NCBI RefSeq assembly: GCF_018375725.1
Contig: NZ_JAHACR010000044.1
Span: forward strand, 1 to 20,207
Source of the DNA: Burkholderia sp.
GTDB lineage: Bacteria > Pseudomonadota > Gammaproteobacteria > Burkholderiales > Burkholderiaceae
Reading direction: 5' to 3'
Length of the DNA: 20,207 nt
The number at the start of each line of letters is the position of its first letter. Position 1 is the stretch's first letter. The position numbers were made by a program, and so were the translations under genes. The notes under the pieces were generated by a model, which worked only from the letters and a program-made list of their open reading frames with translations, ran no database searches and had not been told where the DNA came from. Shown here piece by piece: positions 1 to 7,275 of the stretch.

Positions 1-10
1 GCACGCTTCG

Positions 11-94
<84 letters not shown>

Positions 95-145
95 CCGGGA
101 TGCCGCCCCGTTTCATGCCGATACAGGCCGCGCGCTCCCGTGCAG

Positions 146-165
146 TCAAATGCCCCCTGATTTGA
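146..165. promoter_or_regulatory. short inverted repeat upstream of the ParA-family gene
   Basis: TCAAAT at 146-151 and ATTTGA at 160-165 form a 6-bp dyad with an 8-nt centre, in the only leader available to the parA gene. It could be an operator or chance. I see no convincing -35/-10 pair beside it. Confidence 0.2.
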
Positions 166-238
166 TCCAGATTCACGCGATCGCAAATATTGCTCGGCTA
201 TGCTGGAATCTTTTCACCAATCCGAGCGAGAGGGGATC

Positions 239-1003
239 ATGCGGCGAGTCGTATTCAACCAGAAGGGCGGCGTAGGCAAATCGACGATCGTCTGCAATCT
301 CGCCGCGATCAGTGCCGCCGAAGGCCTGCGCACGCTCGTCATCGACCTGGACGCGCAAGCGAACTCCAGCCAGTATCTGCTCGGCGAGCAAGCCGAGACG
401 GTCGGCCCGACTGCCGCGGACTTCTTCGAAACCGCGTTGACGTTCAACTTCCGGCCGGTCGACGCCGCGTCGTACATCCATCCGACTCGGTTCGAGAATC
501 TCGATGTGATGCCCGCGCATCCGGATCTCGATACGCTGCATGGCAAGCTCGAATCCCGCTACAAGATCTACAAGCTGCGCGACGCGCTGAACGAGCTCGA
601 CATGTACGACGCGGTCTACATCGATACACCGCCCGCACTGAACTTCTATACGCGCTCCGCGCTGATCGCCGTCGAGCGCTGCCTGATCCCGTTCGACTGC
701 GACGACTTTTCCCGGCGCGCGCTCTACACGCTGCTCGAGAACGTCAAGGAGATCCAGCAGGATCACAACGCGGCGCTCGAAGTGGAAGGGATCGTGATCA
801 ATCAGTTCCAGCCGCGCGCGAGTCTGCCGCAGAAGCTGGTCGACGAACTTGTCGGCGAGGGCCTGCCAGTGCTGTCGTCGCGGCTGTCGTCGTCGGTGAA
901 GATCCGCGAATCGCATCAGCAGGCGACCCCCGTCATCCATCTCGAGCCGGGGCACAAGCTCGCGCAGGAGTTTCGTGCGCTCCATCAGGAACTGGCCGGA
1001 TAA
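239..1003 (+). CDS. ParA/Soj-family ATPase (probably host chromosome)
   Basis: This 254-aa protein is a ParA/MinD-superfamily P-loop ATPase. It carries the deviant Walker A motif KGGVGKST at residues 9-16, with signature Lys9 and Lys14; the Walker A' motif DLDAQAN at 36-42; and a Walker B-like YIDTPPAL around 127-134. The length is that of a complete small ParA without an N-terminal HTH, as in Soj-type proteins. I chose the ATG at 239 because GAGAGGGG sits just upstream and the motif spacing then matches the family; an in-frame ATG at 200 would add 13 residues without support. Family members position DNA or protein cargo using ATP-dependent, nonspecific DNA binding. No ParB gene is visible, because the prophage starts right after it. 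This may be an orphan ParA, or its partner may lie beyond the prophage. The family call is firm; the cargo is unknown. Confidence 0.9.
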   Translation: MRRVVFNQKGGVGKSTIVCNLAAISAAEGLRTLVIDLDAQANSSQYLLGEQAETVGPTAADFFETALTFNFRPVDAASYIHPTRFENLDVMPAHPDLDTLHGKLESRYKIYKLRDALNELDMYDAVYIDTPPALNFYTRSALIAVERCLIPFDCDDFSRRALYTLLENVKEIQQDHNAALEVEGIVINQFQPRASLPQKLVDELVGEGLPVLSSRLSSSVKIRESHQQATPVIHLEPGHKLAQEFRALHQELAG

Positions 1004-1141
1004 CCACGCGGTGGCGGCCGCCGATTCGCCCGTCGTCAGCCGGCCGGAGCCTGACGCCCGCGCCATGCTTGCCCGCATCGATACGCTATAAAGAGGGGGG
1101 ACGTTTAGTTTGAGATATTCATCGGAGGCCAAAAAAAGGCC

Positions 1142-1174
1142 AAAAAAGCCCGAAAACCCTTGTCTGGCGGGGCT
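1142..1174 (-). terminator. weak candidate terminator of the leftward late operon
   Basis: Read on the minus strand, AGCCC (from 1174) pairs with GGGCT (to 1147) across an 18-nt loop and is followed by six T. Another run of seven T follows after GGCC. The stem is only 5 bp, so this is a weak intrinsic terminator at best. It is the only T-tract hairpin between the MuF stop and the host gene. Confidence 0.25.
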
Positions 1175-1179
1175 CCATC

Positions 1180-1188
1180 TGTGGATAA
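1180..1188 (-). promoter_or_regulatory. perfect DnaA-box match (TTATCCACA)
   Basis: TGTGGATAA on the plus strand is the exact complement of the high-affinity DnaA box TTATCCACA. It lies between the two 14-bp repeats of the presumed phage end. Whether DnaA binds there is unknown; the match may be chance. Confidence 0.45.
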
Positions 1189-1296
1189 GTCGAAATTAGC
1201 AATCGACGTTTAATTTGACCCACAAAGTGCCAAAATTCGGGGCGGATTTCGGTAAAAATTCGTCCATCACCCGCCCGAACTCTGTCCGTCGGTCGA

Positions 1297-2529
1297 TCAA
1301 AGCTTCCCGCTGACGACCCGATATCTTGCTGACGACACGTCAGCGGCGTCCATCGTCCCCACTTCGATACCCGTACCGCTCTGGCTACCGTTCGACACCT
1401 GGTCGAGCCGCAGTCGAATCACGGGCACCTTGCCGCCGACTTTGCCTTCCGGCACCAGGATGACCAGCGGCGTTGCGCCCGTGTCCGCTGTATCGACCAG
1501 CACCGCCTTGTAATCCCACAACAACGCCGGTAATCGATTGAGCCACGGGCGCGGCCAGTTCGCCAGCGCCGCCATGTCGCCAGCCGCCGCGACAGCTTCG
1601 TCAGCGGCAGCCTGTGCGACCACGACCAGGGATTCCGTTGCATACGTCGGAAACTCCTGGGCGATGACTGCAGGCAGTTCCGCTTCCATGAAACCGACGA
1701 CGGCTGGTTCAACCGGTTGCAGCGGCGTCACCGGCTTGTCGAGCCAACCGCGCCAGCGCTGCGCCATCGCGTCGCGATACTCCAGCCCCACCGAATTCAT
1801 GATCGCGTTGTTCTGCATGTCGATGGGCAAGCTGGCCAGCTTCTGGCCCAGCGCCATGTCGGGACCGAGCCACGACTGGCCGACGTTGTGGTCCCAGCCA
1901 GGATCAATGCCGACCGGCACGCGGTCGGTTACTTCGCCGTCCGCATTCGTGACCAGGCGATAGCGCACGTCAGGATCGTCCGACACCTGTTTGCCGGCGG
2001 CCTTCATCTCAGCTTCGGAATATGACCGCGTCGTACACCGGCAACCCCAGCCACACGGCGGATAGTGCGTACGCCAGAAGCCTGCCGTGACCGGCAGCAG
2101 CGTGCCATTCCATGCACGGTGCTGCGGCCTGGTGCGATTGTCGAGCACCGCACGGTATTCCAGATATGGACGCCGATCCGCATTCGCAACAATCTGCTGC
2201 CAGCGGCCGGCCATGTAGGCCGAATGCATGTTCGTCCGGTAAATCAGCTCCGTACGCCAACCGCGCTTCCCGCGATACGACCACCCGGAGCGCTCGACGA
2301 TCGCATCGAAGTCCTTCCGGAACTGAGTCAGCGTGGTGCCTGACTCACGCGCACGCACCAGTGCGTCCTGGATATCCTTCACCACGTCGAGCGGTGCACC
2401 CGCGATTGTGAACTGCGTGGCATGCATTGGCCCCAGCATGTCGTTCCAGCGCTCGGTTTCCACCGGCACCTTGCTGCGCAGGTTCGCGATCGCGTTTTCG
2501 GCCTTCACGCCGAACGGTTGAACAGACAT
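1297..2529 (-). CDS. MuF-type head morphogenesis protein with C-terminal extension
   Basis: This 410-aa protein has a Mu gpF/SPP1 gp7-type minor head domain at about residues 45-180. It contains the family landmarks DNRTRPQH (130-137) and HYPPCGWGCRC (155-165). MuF proteins attach to the portal and enter or line the procapsid, acting in head assembly and DNA delivery. Residues about 295-410 form a separate C-terminal part, rich in short hydrophobic strands, that looks like the nuclease-like (BECR-fold) domains often fused to MuF proteins; this part is an inference. The ATG at 2529 directly abuts the TAA of the upstream 86-aa gene, and AGGAAGG inside that gene is its ribosome site. It is the last gene of the leftward late operon and of the prophage on this side. 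Confidence 0.88.
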   Translation of the reverse strand: MSVQPFGVKAENAIANLRSKVPVETERWNDMLGPMHATQFTIAGAPLDVVKDIQDALVRARESGTTLTQFRKDFDAIVERSGWSYRGKRGWRTELIYRTNMHSAYMAGRWQQIVANADRRPYLEYRAVLDNRTRPQHRAWNGTLLPVTAGFWRTHYPPCGWGCRCTTRSYSEAEMKAAGKQVSDDPDVRYRLVTNADGEVTDRVPVGIDPGWDHNVGQSWLGPDMALGQKLASLPIDMQNNAIMNSVGLEYRDAMAQRWRGWLDKPVTPLQPVEPAVVGFMEAELPAVIAQEFPTYATESLVVVAQAAADEAVAAAGDMAALANWPRPWLNRLPALLWDYKAVLVDTADTGATPLVILVPEGKVGGKVPVIRLRLDQVSNGSQSGTGIEVGTMDAADVSSARYRVVSGKL

Positions 2530-2790
2530 TTACGCGCCTTCCTGCTGCAGCGTACCGAGCAGCACCAGCACGATGCCAGACAGCGCAAGCCGGCGCAGAT
2601 CGTCGTCCAGTGCCAGCAGTACTTCGTCCGGAATCGGCATATCCGTGTCGCTCGCGCGATGTGCGCAGGCCCCGAAAGCCATGATTTCAGCCGCCAGCTG
2701 CAGCGGCGAGCTGGTCGGAGTGTTCAGTGCGGCTGACAGCGCCACGATCTTGTCGCGCAGGTCCTGCTGTTCTGTCGTGAGTGTCGACAT
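2530..2790 (-). CDS. small conserved-looking phage protein of unknown function
   Basis: This 86-aa acidic protein is mostly predicted helix. It has a central hydrophobic patch (LQLAAEIMAFGACAHR) and a second near the C-terminus (LALSGIVLVLLGTL). I do not recognise a family. It has a good ribosome site (AAAGGAG, 6 nt before the ATG) and lies between portal and MuF, with zero bases to the MuF start codon, so it is surely translated with the head genes. A head-assembly accessory role is plausible from position only. The hydrophobic C-terminal segment is short for a true membrane span. Confidence 0.75.
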   Translation of the reverse strand: MSTLTTEQQDLRDKIVALSAALNTPTSSPLQLAAEIMAFGACAHRASDTDMPIPDEVLLALDDDLRRLALSGIVLVLLGTLQQEGA

Positions 2791-2834
2791 TTTTAGCTCC
2801 TTTGAAAGCCCTTTAAAGCACGTTCAAACGGCGT

Positions 2835-4367
2835 TCAATCGGCCGTTTCCGCGTCCTGGTCGACGTATCCCTGCGTGAACGACCATTGAAGCGCCTGTCG
2901 CATGAGGCCCACCAGCTCGGTGTTGTCGATGTTGCCAACCAACTGCGTCAGCTCGGCCTGGATGTCGGCCAGCGAGCGTCCATCACGTTCGGCCTGTTCG
3001 AGCATCCGCGCGATAGGCTCAATGACGGCCGCCTCGAGCGCGGCATCAGCTGCGTCCGCAGCAGACCGCACGCGCGAGTCTTCGGCACGCGCCGATTGAA
3101 TCAGCACGGTGTCATCAGCTGCTGCGAACTCGGCCGTGGTCGTCGGTGTCGACTCAGGCAGCAGCGCGTCGTCATCGTCGGTCGCCTGCGGAATGTTCAA
3201 CTCTTCCAGCATCGCCTTGCGCGACGGCCGCGCACCCATATTGGCCGCGATCTGGTACGTTTCCGCGCGATCCTTCCCGGCTGCGTTGATCTGGAAGAAT
3301 TCGAGTTCGGGCGACGGCACGTCTTCGCCGAAATTGAAGGTCGTAATCCAGCGGAAAATCTGCGACATCGACGCCGAGGCGATATCGCGATCGGAATCGT
3401 TGATGTCGCTCTGGCGCTTCATCGCCGTTTCCGTCGCTGCGCGCGCGCCGACGTTCTGCAGCTCGGCGATCATGGCTTGGCCGGTCAGGCACTTCGACAT
3501 CTCGCGGTTAGCGGCGTTGATGAGCGATTCCTGGGGCAGCATCGAGCCCGATGTGTTCGCGACGAGCAGTTCGACGCTGGAGCCTTCTGGCACGACGGCA
3601 TAACCGCTGTCGATCATCGCTTCGATCGCTTGCGCCAGCTGGTCCTGCTCGGCTTCCGACGCACCGAGTCCATACCGCGCGACCGGCCAGGGCAGACCGT
3701 GCCGCTCGCAGAACTTCACGAAGTACTTCCAGCCACCGGTTTTGAACGTCCACGGCCAGAAGCATCCTGACAGCAACGCTGAGCCGTACGGATTCGACAT
3801 CGTGGCCATATGGCGCGAGACGATGAAGCGATACGGTTCATCAACTACAACGCCCATCGGCTCGGCGCGCGATTTAAGCATCAGCTGCGCGTCGACATCA
3901 AAGCCAAACCGGCGATTCGGACGGTCGATCACGTTGACCGGCACCAGGGAGCCGTCCCAGGCGTCCCACACCAGCTCATGGACGCGATAGCCGCTGAAAA
4001 TTGCGCTGAGCATCTGCCACATGACCTCCAGCCAGTCTGCCGTCGAATTCGGCCGGAAACGCTGCATCCAGCGTTCGCACAGGTCGCGGGCCAGCATCGC
4101 CTTCGGATCGTCTTCAGCCCACGTCACGACGCGGTAATCCATGCCGCGAAACTCGCCACGAATTGAGCGGACCTCGCCGATGACGTGCGCGTCAGCCAGG
4201 ATCGACGCATACACCGTGTCTGCGACGCCCATCGCGCGCAGCACCGGATCGGGATTCGGCAGCATGTGCAGCTTGCCGAAGAAGTACGGATCGGTATCTG
4301 CCGCTGCGGCTTGTCGGCCCAGCACGCCACGCACCGAGCGCACCATTCGTTTGATATCAAGACCCAT
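2835..4367 (-). CDS. portal protein (DUF935 / Mu gp29 family)
   Basis: This 510-aa protein forms the dodecameric portal ring at one capsid vertex, through which DNA is packaged and ejected. The diagnostic DUF935 stretch is visible in the middle: NPYGSALLSGCFWPW, then WKYFVKFCERHGLPWPVARYG, near residues 200-240. The C-terminal third is Ala/Asp-rich and helical, with a low-complexity acidic linker (TDDDDALLPESTPTTT). The start was set at the ATG at 4367, preceded by AAGGTG. An in-frame upstream ATG at 4466 would lie deep inside TerL and encode Cys/Arg-rich shadow sequence. The ATG overlaps the 3' end of terL by 11 bp, indicating translational coupling. Length is normal for Mu-like portals. Confidence 0.93.
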   Translation of the reverse strand: MGLDIKRMVRSVRGVLGRQAAAADTDPYFFGKLHMLPNPDPVLRAMGVADTVYASILADAHVIGEVRSIRGEFRGMDYRVVTWAEDDPKAMLARDLCERWMQRFRPNSTADWLEVMWQMLSAIFSGYRVHELVWDAWDGSLVPVNVIDRPNRRFGFDVDAQLMLKSRAEPMGVVVDEPYRFIVSRHMATMSNPYGSALLSGCFWPWTFKTGGWKYFVKFCERHGLPWPVARYGLGASEAEQDQLAQAIEAMIDSGYAVVPEGSSVELLVANTSGSMLPQESLINAANREMSKCLTGQAMIAELQNVGARAATETAMKRQSDINDSDRDIASASMSQIFRWITTFNFGEDVPSPELEFFQINAAGKDRAETYQIAANMGARPSRKAMLEELNIPQATDDDDALLPESTPTTTAEFAAADDTVLIQSARAEDSRVRSAADAADAALEAAVIEPIARMLEQAERDGRSLADIQAELTQLVGNIDNTELVGLMRQALQWSFTQGYVDQDAETAD

Positions 4368-5973
4368 AAACGGACACCTTTCGCTTGCCGGACTTGATCC
4401 GGGGAATAACTGAGCCGAGGCCCGAATAGGCCAGCATGTACAGCATCTGCAACGCATCCGGGCCATCGTTGTGATCGGCTTCCGGATAGTGGGTCAGCTG
4501 TTCGATGAGCACTGTCTGGCTCTTGTGAAGACGTATCGTCCCGTTCGCGCAGTGGGGCTGCAGAGACAGAATCCGCAGGTCTTTGTCGTCGCTGGACCGA
4601 ATGCCACGCGCCGGAACCGGGATCATTCTTTCGCGCGAGCGCTCGACCAGGACATCCTTGAAGAACTCCTGAAACTGGATGATTTCGATGCCCCACACCA
4701 GACAGCCGTACTCCTCCTGGAACGCGATAATCGTTTCGATCTGGAGGTTCGGCACCATGCGGGCGATCTTCGCTTCGACCACATCCAGCACACCGGTCTT
4801 TCGATTGAGGCCACCGACCAGGCACGCACACGGATCGCGGCCCTTGTTGTGCTTGCCCATCGACGGATCGTGTGCGCCGAAGAAAATCCAGGCGTCGGAC
4901 GGATGCACCCAGTACACCAGCTTCTGGAACGGTGCGTTCTCGCTGTTCGTCGGATCGTTTTGATATTCGCAATCGAACGCGTGATGATCGTTCGCGCGAA
5001 TCTTCATCAGGCGCAGCAGCGGACGCATGGCCGGCCAAGACACGACAGCGCCGTCGTCCATTTCCGCCTTGCTCTGGGCGTAGAAGTTGTCGGCCGCTTC
5101 CTCGCCTTCATTGAGAAAAACCTCTTCCCACTTCTCCCACAGATCCATGCGCTTCGGCCATTCGATGATCGCGCGGAATTTGTGCGACTCCCATAGCGGG
5201 CTACGATGCACGCGGTTCGCCACACCGTCGTAATGCAGAATCGTGTTGAGGTAGATGATGTCCATCGATCCGTCAGGCGGCCCGAGCGGCATCACGACCT
5301 TTTTGACCCAGCGTTCGAGCTTGTCGCGCTGCGTTTTCTGCTGCACGTTCTCGTCGTTCTCGATGTCGTCCAGCAGCACCAGGTCGGGCCGGAACGGACC
5401 ATGCCGAATCCCGCGCATGCGCTTGCCCGAGCCGAACGCCTGCAGCTTGATGTCGGTCGCCGTGAGGGCAACGCCGACGTTCCACACGCGGCCCTTGCCG
5501 ACGTGCTCCGGAAAGTCCATCGCCAGCCGCGGATTGTCCGTCAGCTCGACCTTGATCGCTTCCAGCATCATCTGCGCCTGGTCGCCGCTGTCCATCACGA
5601 TCGGGATGAACTTCTTCCACTGGCAGACGACGCAAAGCAGCGTGAAAACCTGCGTGACCAGCGTCGATTTTGCTTCGCCTCGCGGTGCCGACAGGTTGAC
5701 GAGCTTGCCTTGCTTCGCGGCGATGCGCTTGGGCAGATTGTCGAAGCACCAGTCATGGAAGACGGACGATTCGGTCGCGTTGCTGTAGTGCGGGAAGTAC
5801 GTCTGAAAGAAGAAGCGATAATCGCCTGAGAACACGCGCAAGCGCCGCGCAAGGCGCGCGTCTTCGTCCACCGTGAAGCCGTCGCATGCGGCTTCAATGA
5901 GCCGGCGCTGGTCGTCGGTGAATGCCATCAGCTCCTTCAGGAACTGCTCAGCGGCGTTGGATTTTTTTGCCAT
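4357..5973 (-). CDS. terL: terminase large subunit (ATPase and nuclease)
   Basis: This 538-aa DNA-packaging motor binds the portal, pumps DNA with its N-terminal ATPase and cuts it with its C-terminal RNase H-like nuclease. Walker A is APRGEAKST at residues 96-104, and Walker B is DLVLLDD at 197-203. The nuclease acidic residues are readable as Asp369 (AHDPSMG), Glu430 (WGIEII) and Asp503/Asp506 (NDGPDAL). The C-terminal domain is of the TIGR01630 type found in Mu-like phages. The protein is full length. The ATG at 5973 lies 6 nt after the terS stop; no strong Shine-Dalgarno is seen, so translation is probably coupled to terS. In Mu-like phages this enzyme packages by headful from the inserted phage end with flanking host DNA. 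Confidence 0.95.
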   Translation of the reverse strand: MAKKSNAAEQFLKELMAFTDDQRRLIEAACDGFTVDEDARLARRLRVFSGDYRFFFQTYFPHYSNATESSVFHDWCFDNLPKRIAAKQGKLVNLSAPRGEAKSTLVTQVFTLLCVVCQWKKFIPIVMDSGDQAQMMLEAIKVELTDNPRLAMDFPEHVGKGRVWNVGVALTATDIKLQAFGSGKRMRGIRHGPFRPDLVLLDDIENDENVQQKTQRDKLERWVKKVVMPLGPPDGSMDIIYLNTILHYDGVANRVHRSPLWESHKFRAIIEWPKRMDLWEKWEEVFLNEGEEAADNFYAQSKAEMDDGAVVSWPAMRPLLRLMKIRANDHHAFDCEYQNDPTNSENAPFQKLVYWVHPSDAWIFFGAHDPSMGKHNKGRDPCACLVGGLNRKTGVLDVVEAKIARMVPNLQIETIIAFQEEYGCLVWGIEIIQFQEFFKDVLVERSRERMIPVPARGIRSSDDKDLRILSLQPHCANGTIRLHKSQTVLIEQLTHYPEADHNDGPDALQMLYMLAYSGLGSVIPRIKSGKRKVSVYGS

Positions 5974-5979
5974 CGTAGG

Positions 5980-6477
5980 TCAGGAATATTTCTTGGCGAC
6001 TTCCTGGCCGAACTCTTCCAGGTATGCGATGAATCGCGCGTGTTCTTTCGGGTACTTCGCCTGGACGAACGACGCGAAGTCGCGCAGCACATCCATGCAG
6101 ATCGATAGCGTGGCCAGCTTCGGATTGGATCGGCCGGCGGCGTTCACCGTCTTGATGAAGCTGTCGGACAGGCGTGCGAGGATGTCGGCCTTCTGCACCG
6201 GCTGCAGCTTCTGGTTGTTCTTCAGTTCTTCGAGCGTCGCCAGGAACTGCATCGACATTTCCTCAACGACCTGACTGGTCATGTTGTCGATGTTGGTGCG
6301 AGACATGCGCTGCGCCGCGCGCGAGATATCCCAATCGTCGCCAGCTTCCTTTGCGGCCCGCTTCCAGTTGCGCGCGGTCTGGTACGACACCTTGCATACG
6401 TCGGCGGCCGTCGTCAGCGGCATGCCCTGCAGGTACTTCGCACGCAGCTGATTGCGGACCTTTGGATCGTGGGCCAT
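5980..6477 (-). CDS. terS: terminase small subunit (DUF1804-like)
   Basis: This 165-aa protein sits immediately upstream of terL. The N-terminal 60 residues hold a helix-turn-helix (MPLTTAADVCKVSYQTARNW, about residues 19-38). The rest is long helix (TNIDNMTSQVVEEMSMQFLATLEELK), which is suited to ring oligomerisation. This matches the DUF1804 family that takes the TerS position in Mu-like phages. It would recognise the phage end (pac) and load TerL. The ATG at 6477 comes 3 nt after the stop of the preceding gene, and AAGGGTGG precedes it as ribosome site. A general HTH regulator is the alternative, but position strongly favours TerS. Confidence 0.88.
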   Translation of the reverse strand: MAHDPKVRNQLRAKYLQGMPLTTAADVCKVSYQTARNWKRAAKEAGDDWDISRAAQRMSRTNIDNMTSQVVEEMSMQFLATLEELKNNQKLQPVQKADILARLSDSFIKTVNAAGRSNPKLATLSICMDVLRDFASFVQAKYPKEHARFIAYLEEFGQEVAKKYS

Positions 6478-6480
6478 TGT

Positions 6481-6768
6481 TCAACCACCCTTGATGAGGC
6501 GCGCAATCTCGACCATCGCAGCGATCCCTGCGCCTGCGACACCACCGTAGCCGGCGGTTTTCATCATCAGCCTGCCTTGACCACTTTCCAGCGTTGCGAC
6601 ACGACCTTCGATGCCGTCAATGCGTTGTGTGACAGCCTGCTTGAGGTCGTCGATTCGCTGATTGGTCGCTTGCTGACCGCTCTGGACCATCGAGCGAATG
6701 CCGCTCAGTTCGCCCTGGATTTGCCCGAGTGCCAGCAGCACCTTGTCGTTGCTGTCGTTACCATTCAT
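6481..6768 (-). CDS. small coiled-coil protein with C-terminal membrane segment (XhlA-like)
   Basis: This 95-aa protein has a heptad-patterned helix at about residues 10-66 (IQGELSGIRSMVQ, IDDLKQAVTQRIDGIEGRVATLE). A single hydrophobic, Gly/Ala-rich segment follows at about 71-92, ending in a Lys. This is the layout of XhlA/hemolysin-type lysis accessory proteins, and of small DUF2730-like proteins that precede terS in Mu-like phages. The start overlaps the zinc-finger gene by 4 bp (ATGA). It could help holin-mediated lysis or tether another protein to the inner membrane. The topology is clear; the function is inferred. Confidence 0.75.
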   Translation of the reverse strand: MNGNDSNDKVLLALGQIQGELSGIRSMVQSGQQATNQRIDDLKQAVTQRIDGIEGRVATLESGQGRLMMKTAGYGGVAGAGIAAMVEIARLIKGG

Positions 6769-6998
6769 CGCCGATACCCCGTATTCCGTTGCTCAAACCG
6801 TCCCTGGCATTCGGTGCAGCGTGTCGCAAACGGCACGCATGCGCGTCGTGCGGCGGGGATCGGTTCACCACACGCGACACATTCTTCTGAGCCCGCACCC
6901 TGGCACTGGGCACGGGCAAGTTCGATCGCCGCATCTCGCTGCATCTGCTCGATCTGCTGCGCCAGCTCGAACTCACGTTCATTCATCTTCGTTTTCAT
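6765..6998 (-). CDS. TraR/DksA-type C4 zinc-finger protein
   Basis: This 77-aa protein has an N-terminal helical stretch followed by a four-cysteine zinc finger: Cys40 and Cys43, then Cys61 and Cys64 (ECVACGEPIPAARR to RCTECQ). That is the signature of TraR and phage DksA-like proteins, which bind the secondary channel of RNA polymerase and mimic DksA plus ppGpp. It lacks the long DksA coiled coil, as TraR does. The start is uncertain between 6998 and the ATG at 6986 (Met5); neither has a strong ribosome site. It overlaps the 3' end of Rz1 by 8-20 bp and the next gene by 4 bp. It may shift host transcription late in infection. Confidence 0.88.
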   Translation of the reverse strand: MKTKMNEREFELAQQIEQMQRDAAIELARAQCQGAGSEECVACGEPIPAARRACVPFATRCTECQGRFEQRNTGYRR

Positions 6999-7275
6999 CC
7001 ATCAACAGATACGGCGCGCATCCGGTCGGCATCGCATCGATCGCAATCAGCACGCCACAAAACCACGCGGCAAGGCCAAAATACAGCCGCGCCACGTCAC
7101 GGTGATTCGCCTCCAGGTCCGGCATGCGACCGCTCGCCGGTTGCGGCAACGTGTCCGGCGCCCGCGTCAGATTGGGCGGCGGCGGCACTCGCAAAGGGTC
7201 CGGCGTTGGCTGCACGCCAGCGTTGCAGGCGGCCATCAGGCAGCACGCAATTGTCAACAGGGGTAGGCGCGTCAT
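6979..7275 (-). CDS. Rz1: Rz1-like spanin lipoprotein with unusual C-terminal extension
   Basis: This 98-aa protein starts inside Rz in another frame. It has a signal peptide with lipobox LMAAC (MTRLPLLTIACCLMAAC), so it should be an outer-membrane lipoprotein. Next comes the proline-rich stretch typical of Rz1 (PTPDPLRVPPPPNL). Unlike most Rz1 proteins it continues past the Rz stop codon with a further hydrophobic segment (DVARLYFGLAAWFCGVLIAI) and an acidic tail (MDENEDE). The start was set at the Met before TRLPLL at 7275; Met codons at 7284 and 7290 are alternatives. Rz and Rz1 form the complex that joins inner and outer membranes at lysis. The tail may be a second function fused to it. 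Confidence 0.8.
   Translation of the reverse strand: MTRLPLLTIACCLMAACNAGVQPTPDPLRVPPPPNLTRAPDTLPQPASGRMPDLEANHRDVARLYFGLAAWFCGVLIAIDAMPTGCAPYLLMDENEDE

Larger units (their letters stand above)
1100..1218. repeat. pair of direct repeats, GACGTTTARTTTGA
   Basis: GACGTTTAGTTTGA at 1100-1113 recurs as GACGTTTAATTTGA at 1205-1218, in the same orientation, with 105 bp between corresponding bases and a single G/A difference. Repeated same-orientation elements near a Mu-like terminus are typical of the L1/L2 transposase-binding sites. I infer that role here; binding is not shown by sequence alone. Confidence 0.5.
1081..1296. other. putative prophage end (transposase-binding end region)
   Basis: The phage must end between the host-like parA gene and the stop codon of the MuF gene at 1297. 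This gap contains two copies of a 14-bp element (1100-1113 and 1205-1218, one mismatch), as expected for transposase-binding sites near a transposable-phage terminus. It also has A-rich tracts and a DnaA-box match. The exact terminal base and the target duplication cannot be fixed without the other prophage end. No obvious 5'-TG terminus stands out next to the outer repeat, so the boundary is approximate. Confidence 0.5.

Noticed and set aside
173..1132. Long open frames on both strands over the parA gene (for example 190-1113 plus and 173-1132 minus)
   Set aside because: They translate to Arg/Ala-rich, low-complexity sequence without domains, while the 239-1003 frame carries all ParA motifs. 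They are shadows caused by high G+C.
1003..1297. Replication origin (parA plus iterons plus DnaA box)
   Set aside because: Only two repeats, no Rep gene and no ParB. The MuF gene next door makes a phage end the simpler explanation. The DnaA box is kept as a separate observation.
2886..3770. Plus-strand open frames opposite portal and terminase (also 4471-5196 and 5206-5829)
   Set aside because: Antisense shadows of well-identified genes; composition is typical of wrong-frame G+C-rich DNA and there are no start signals.
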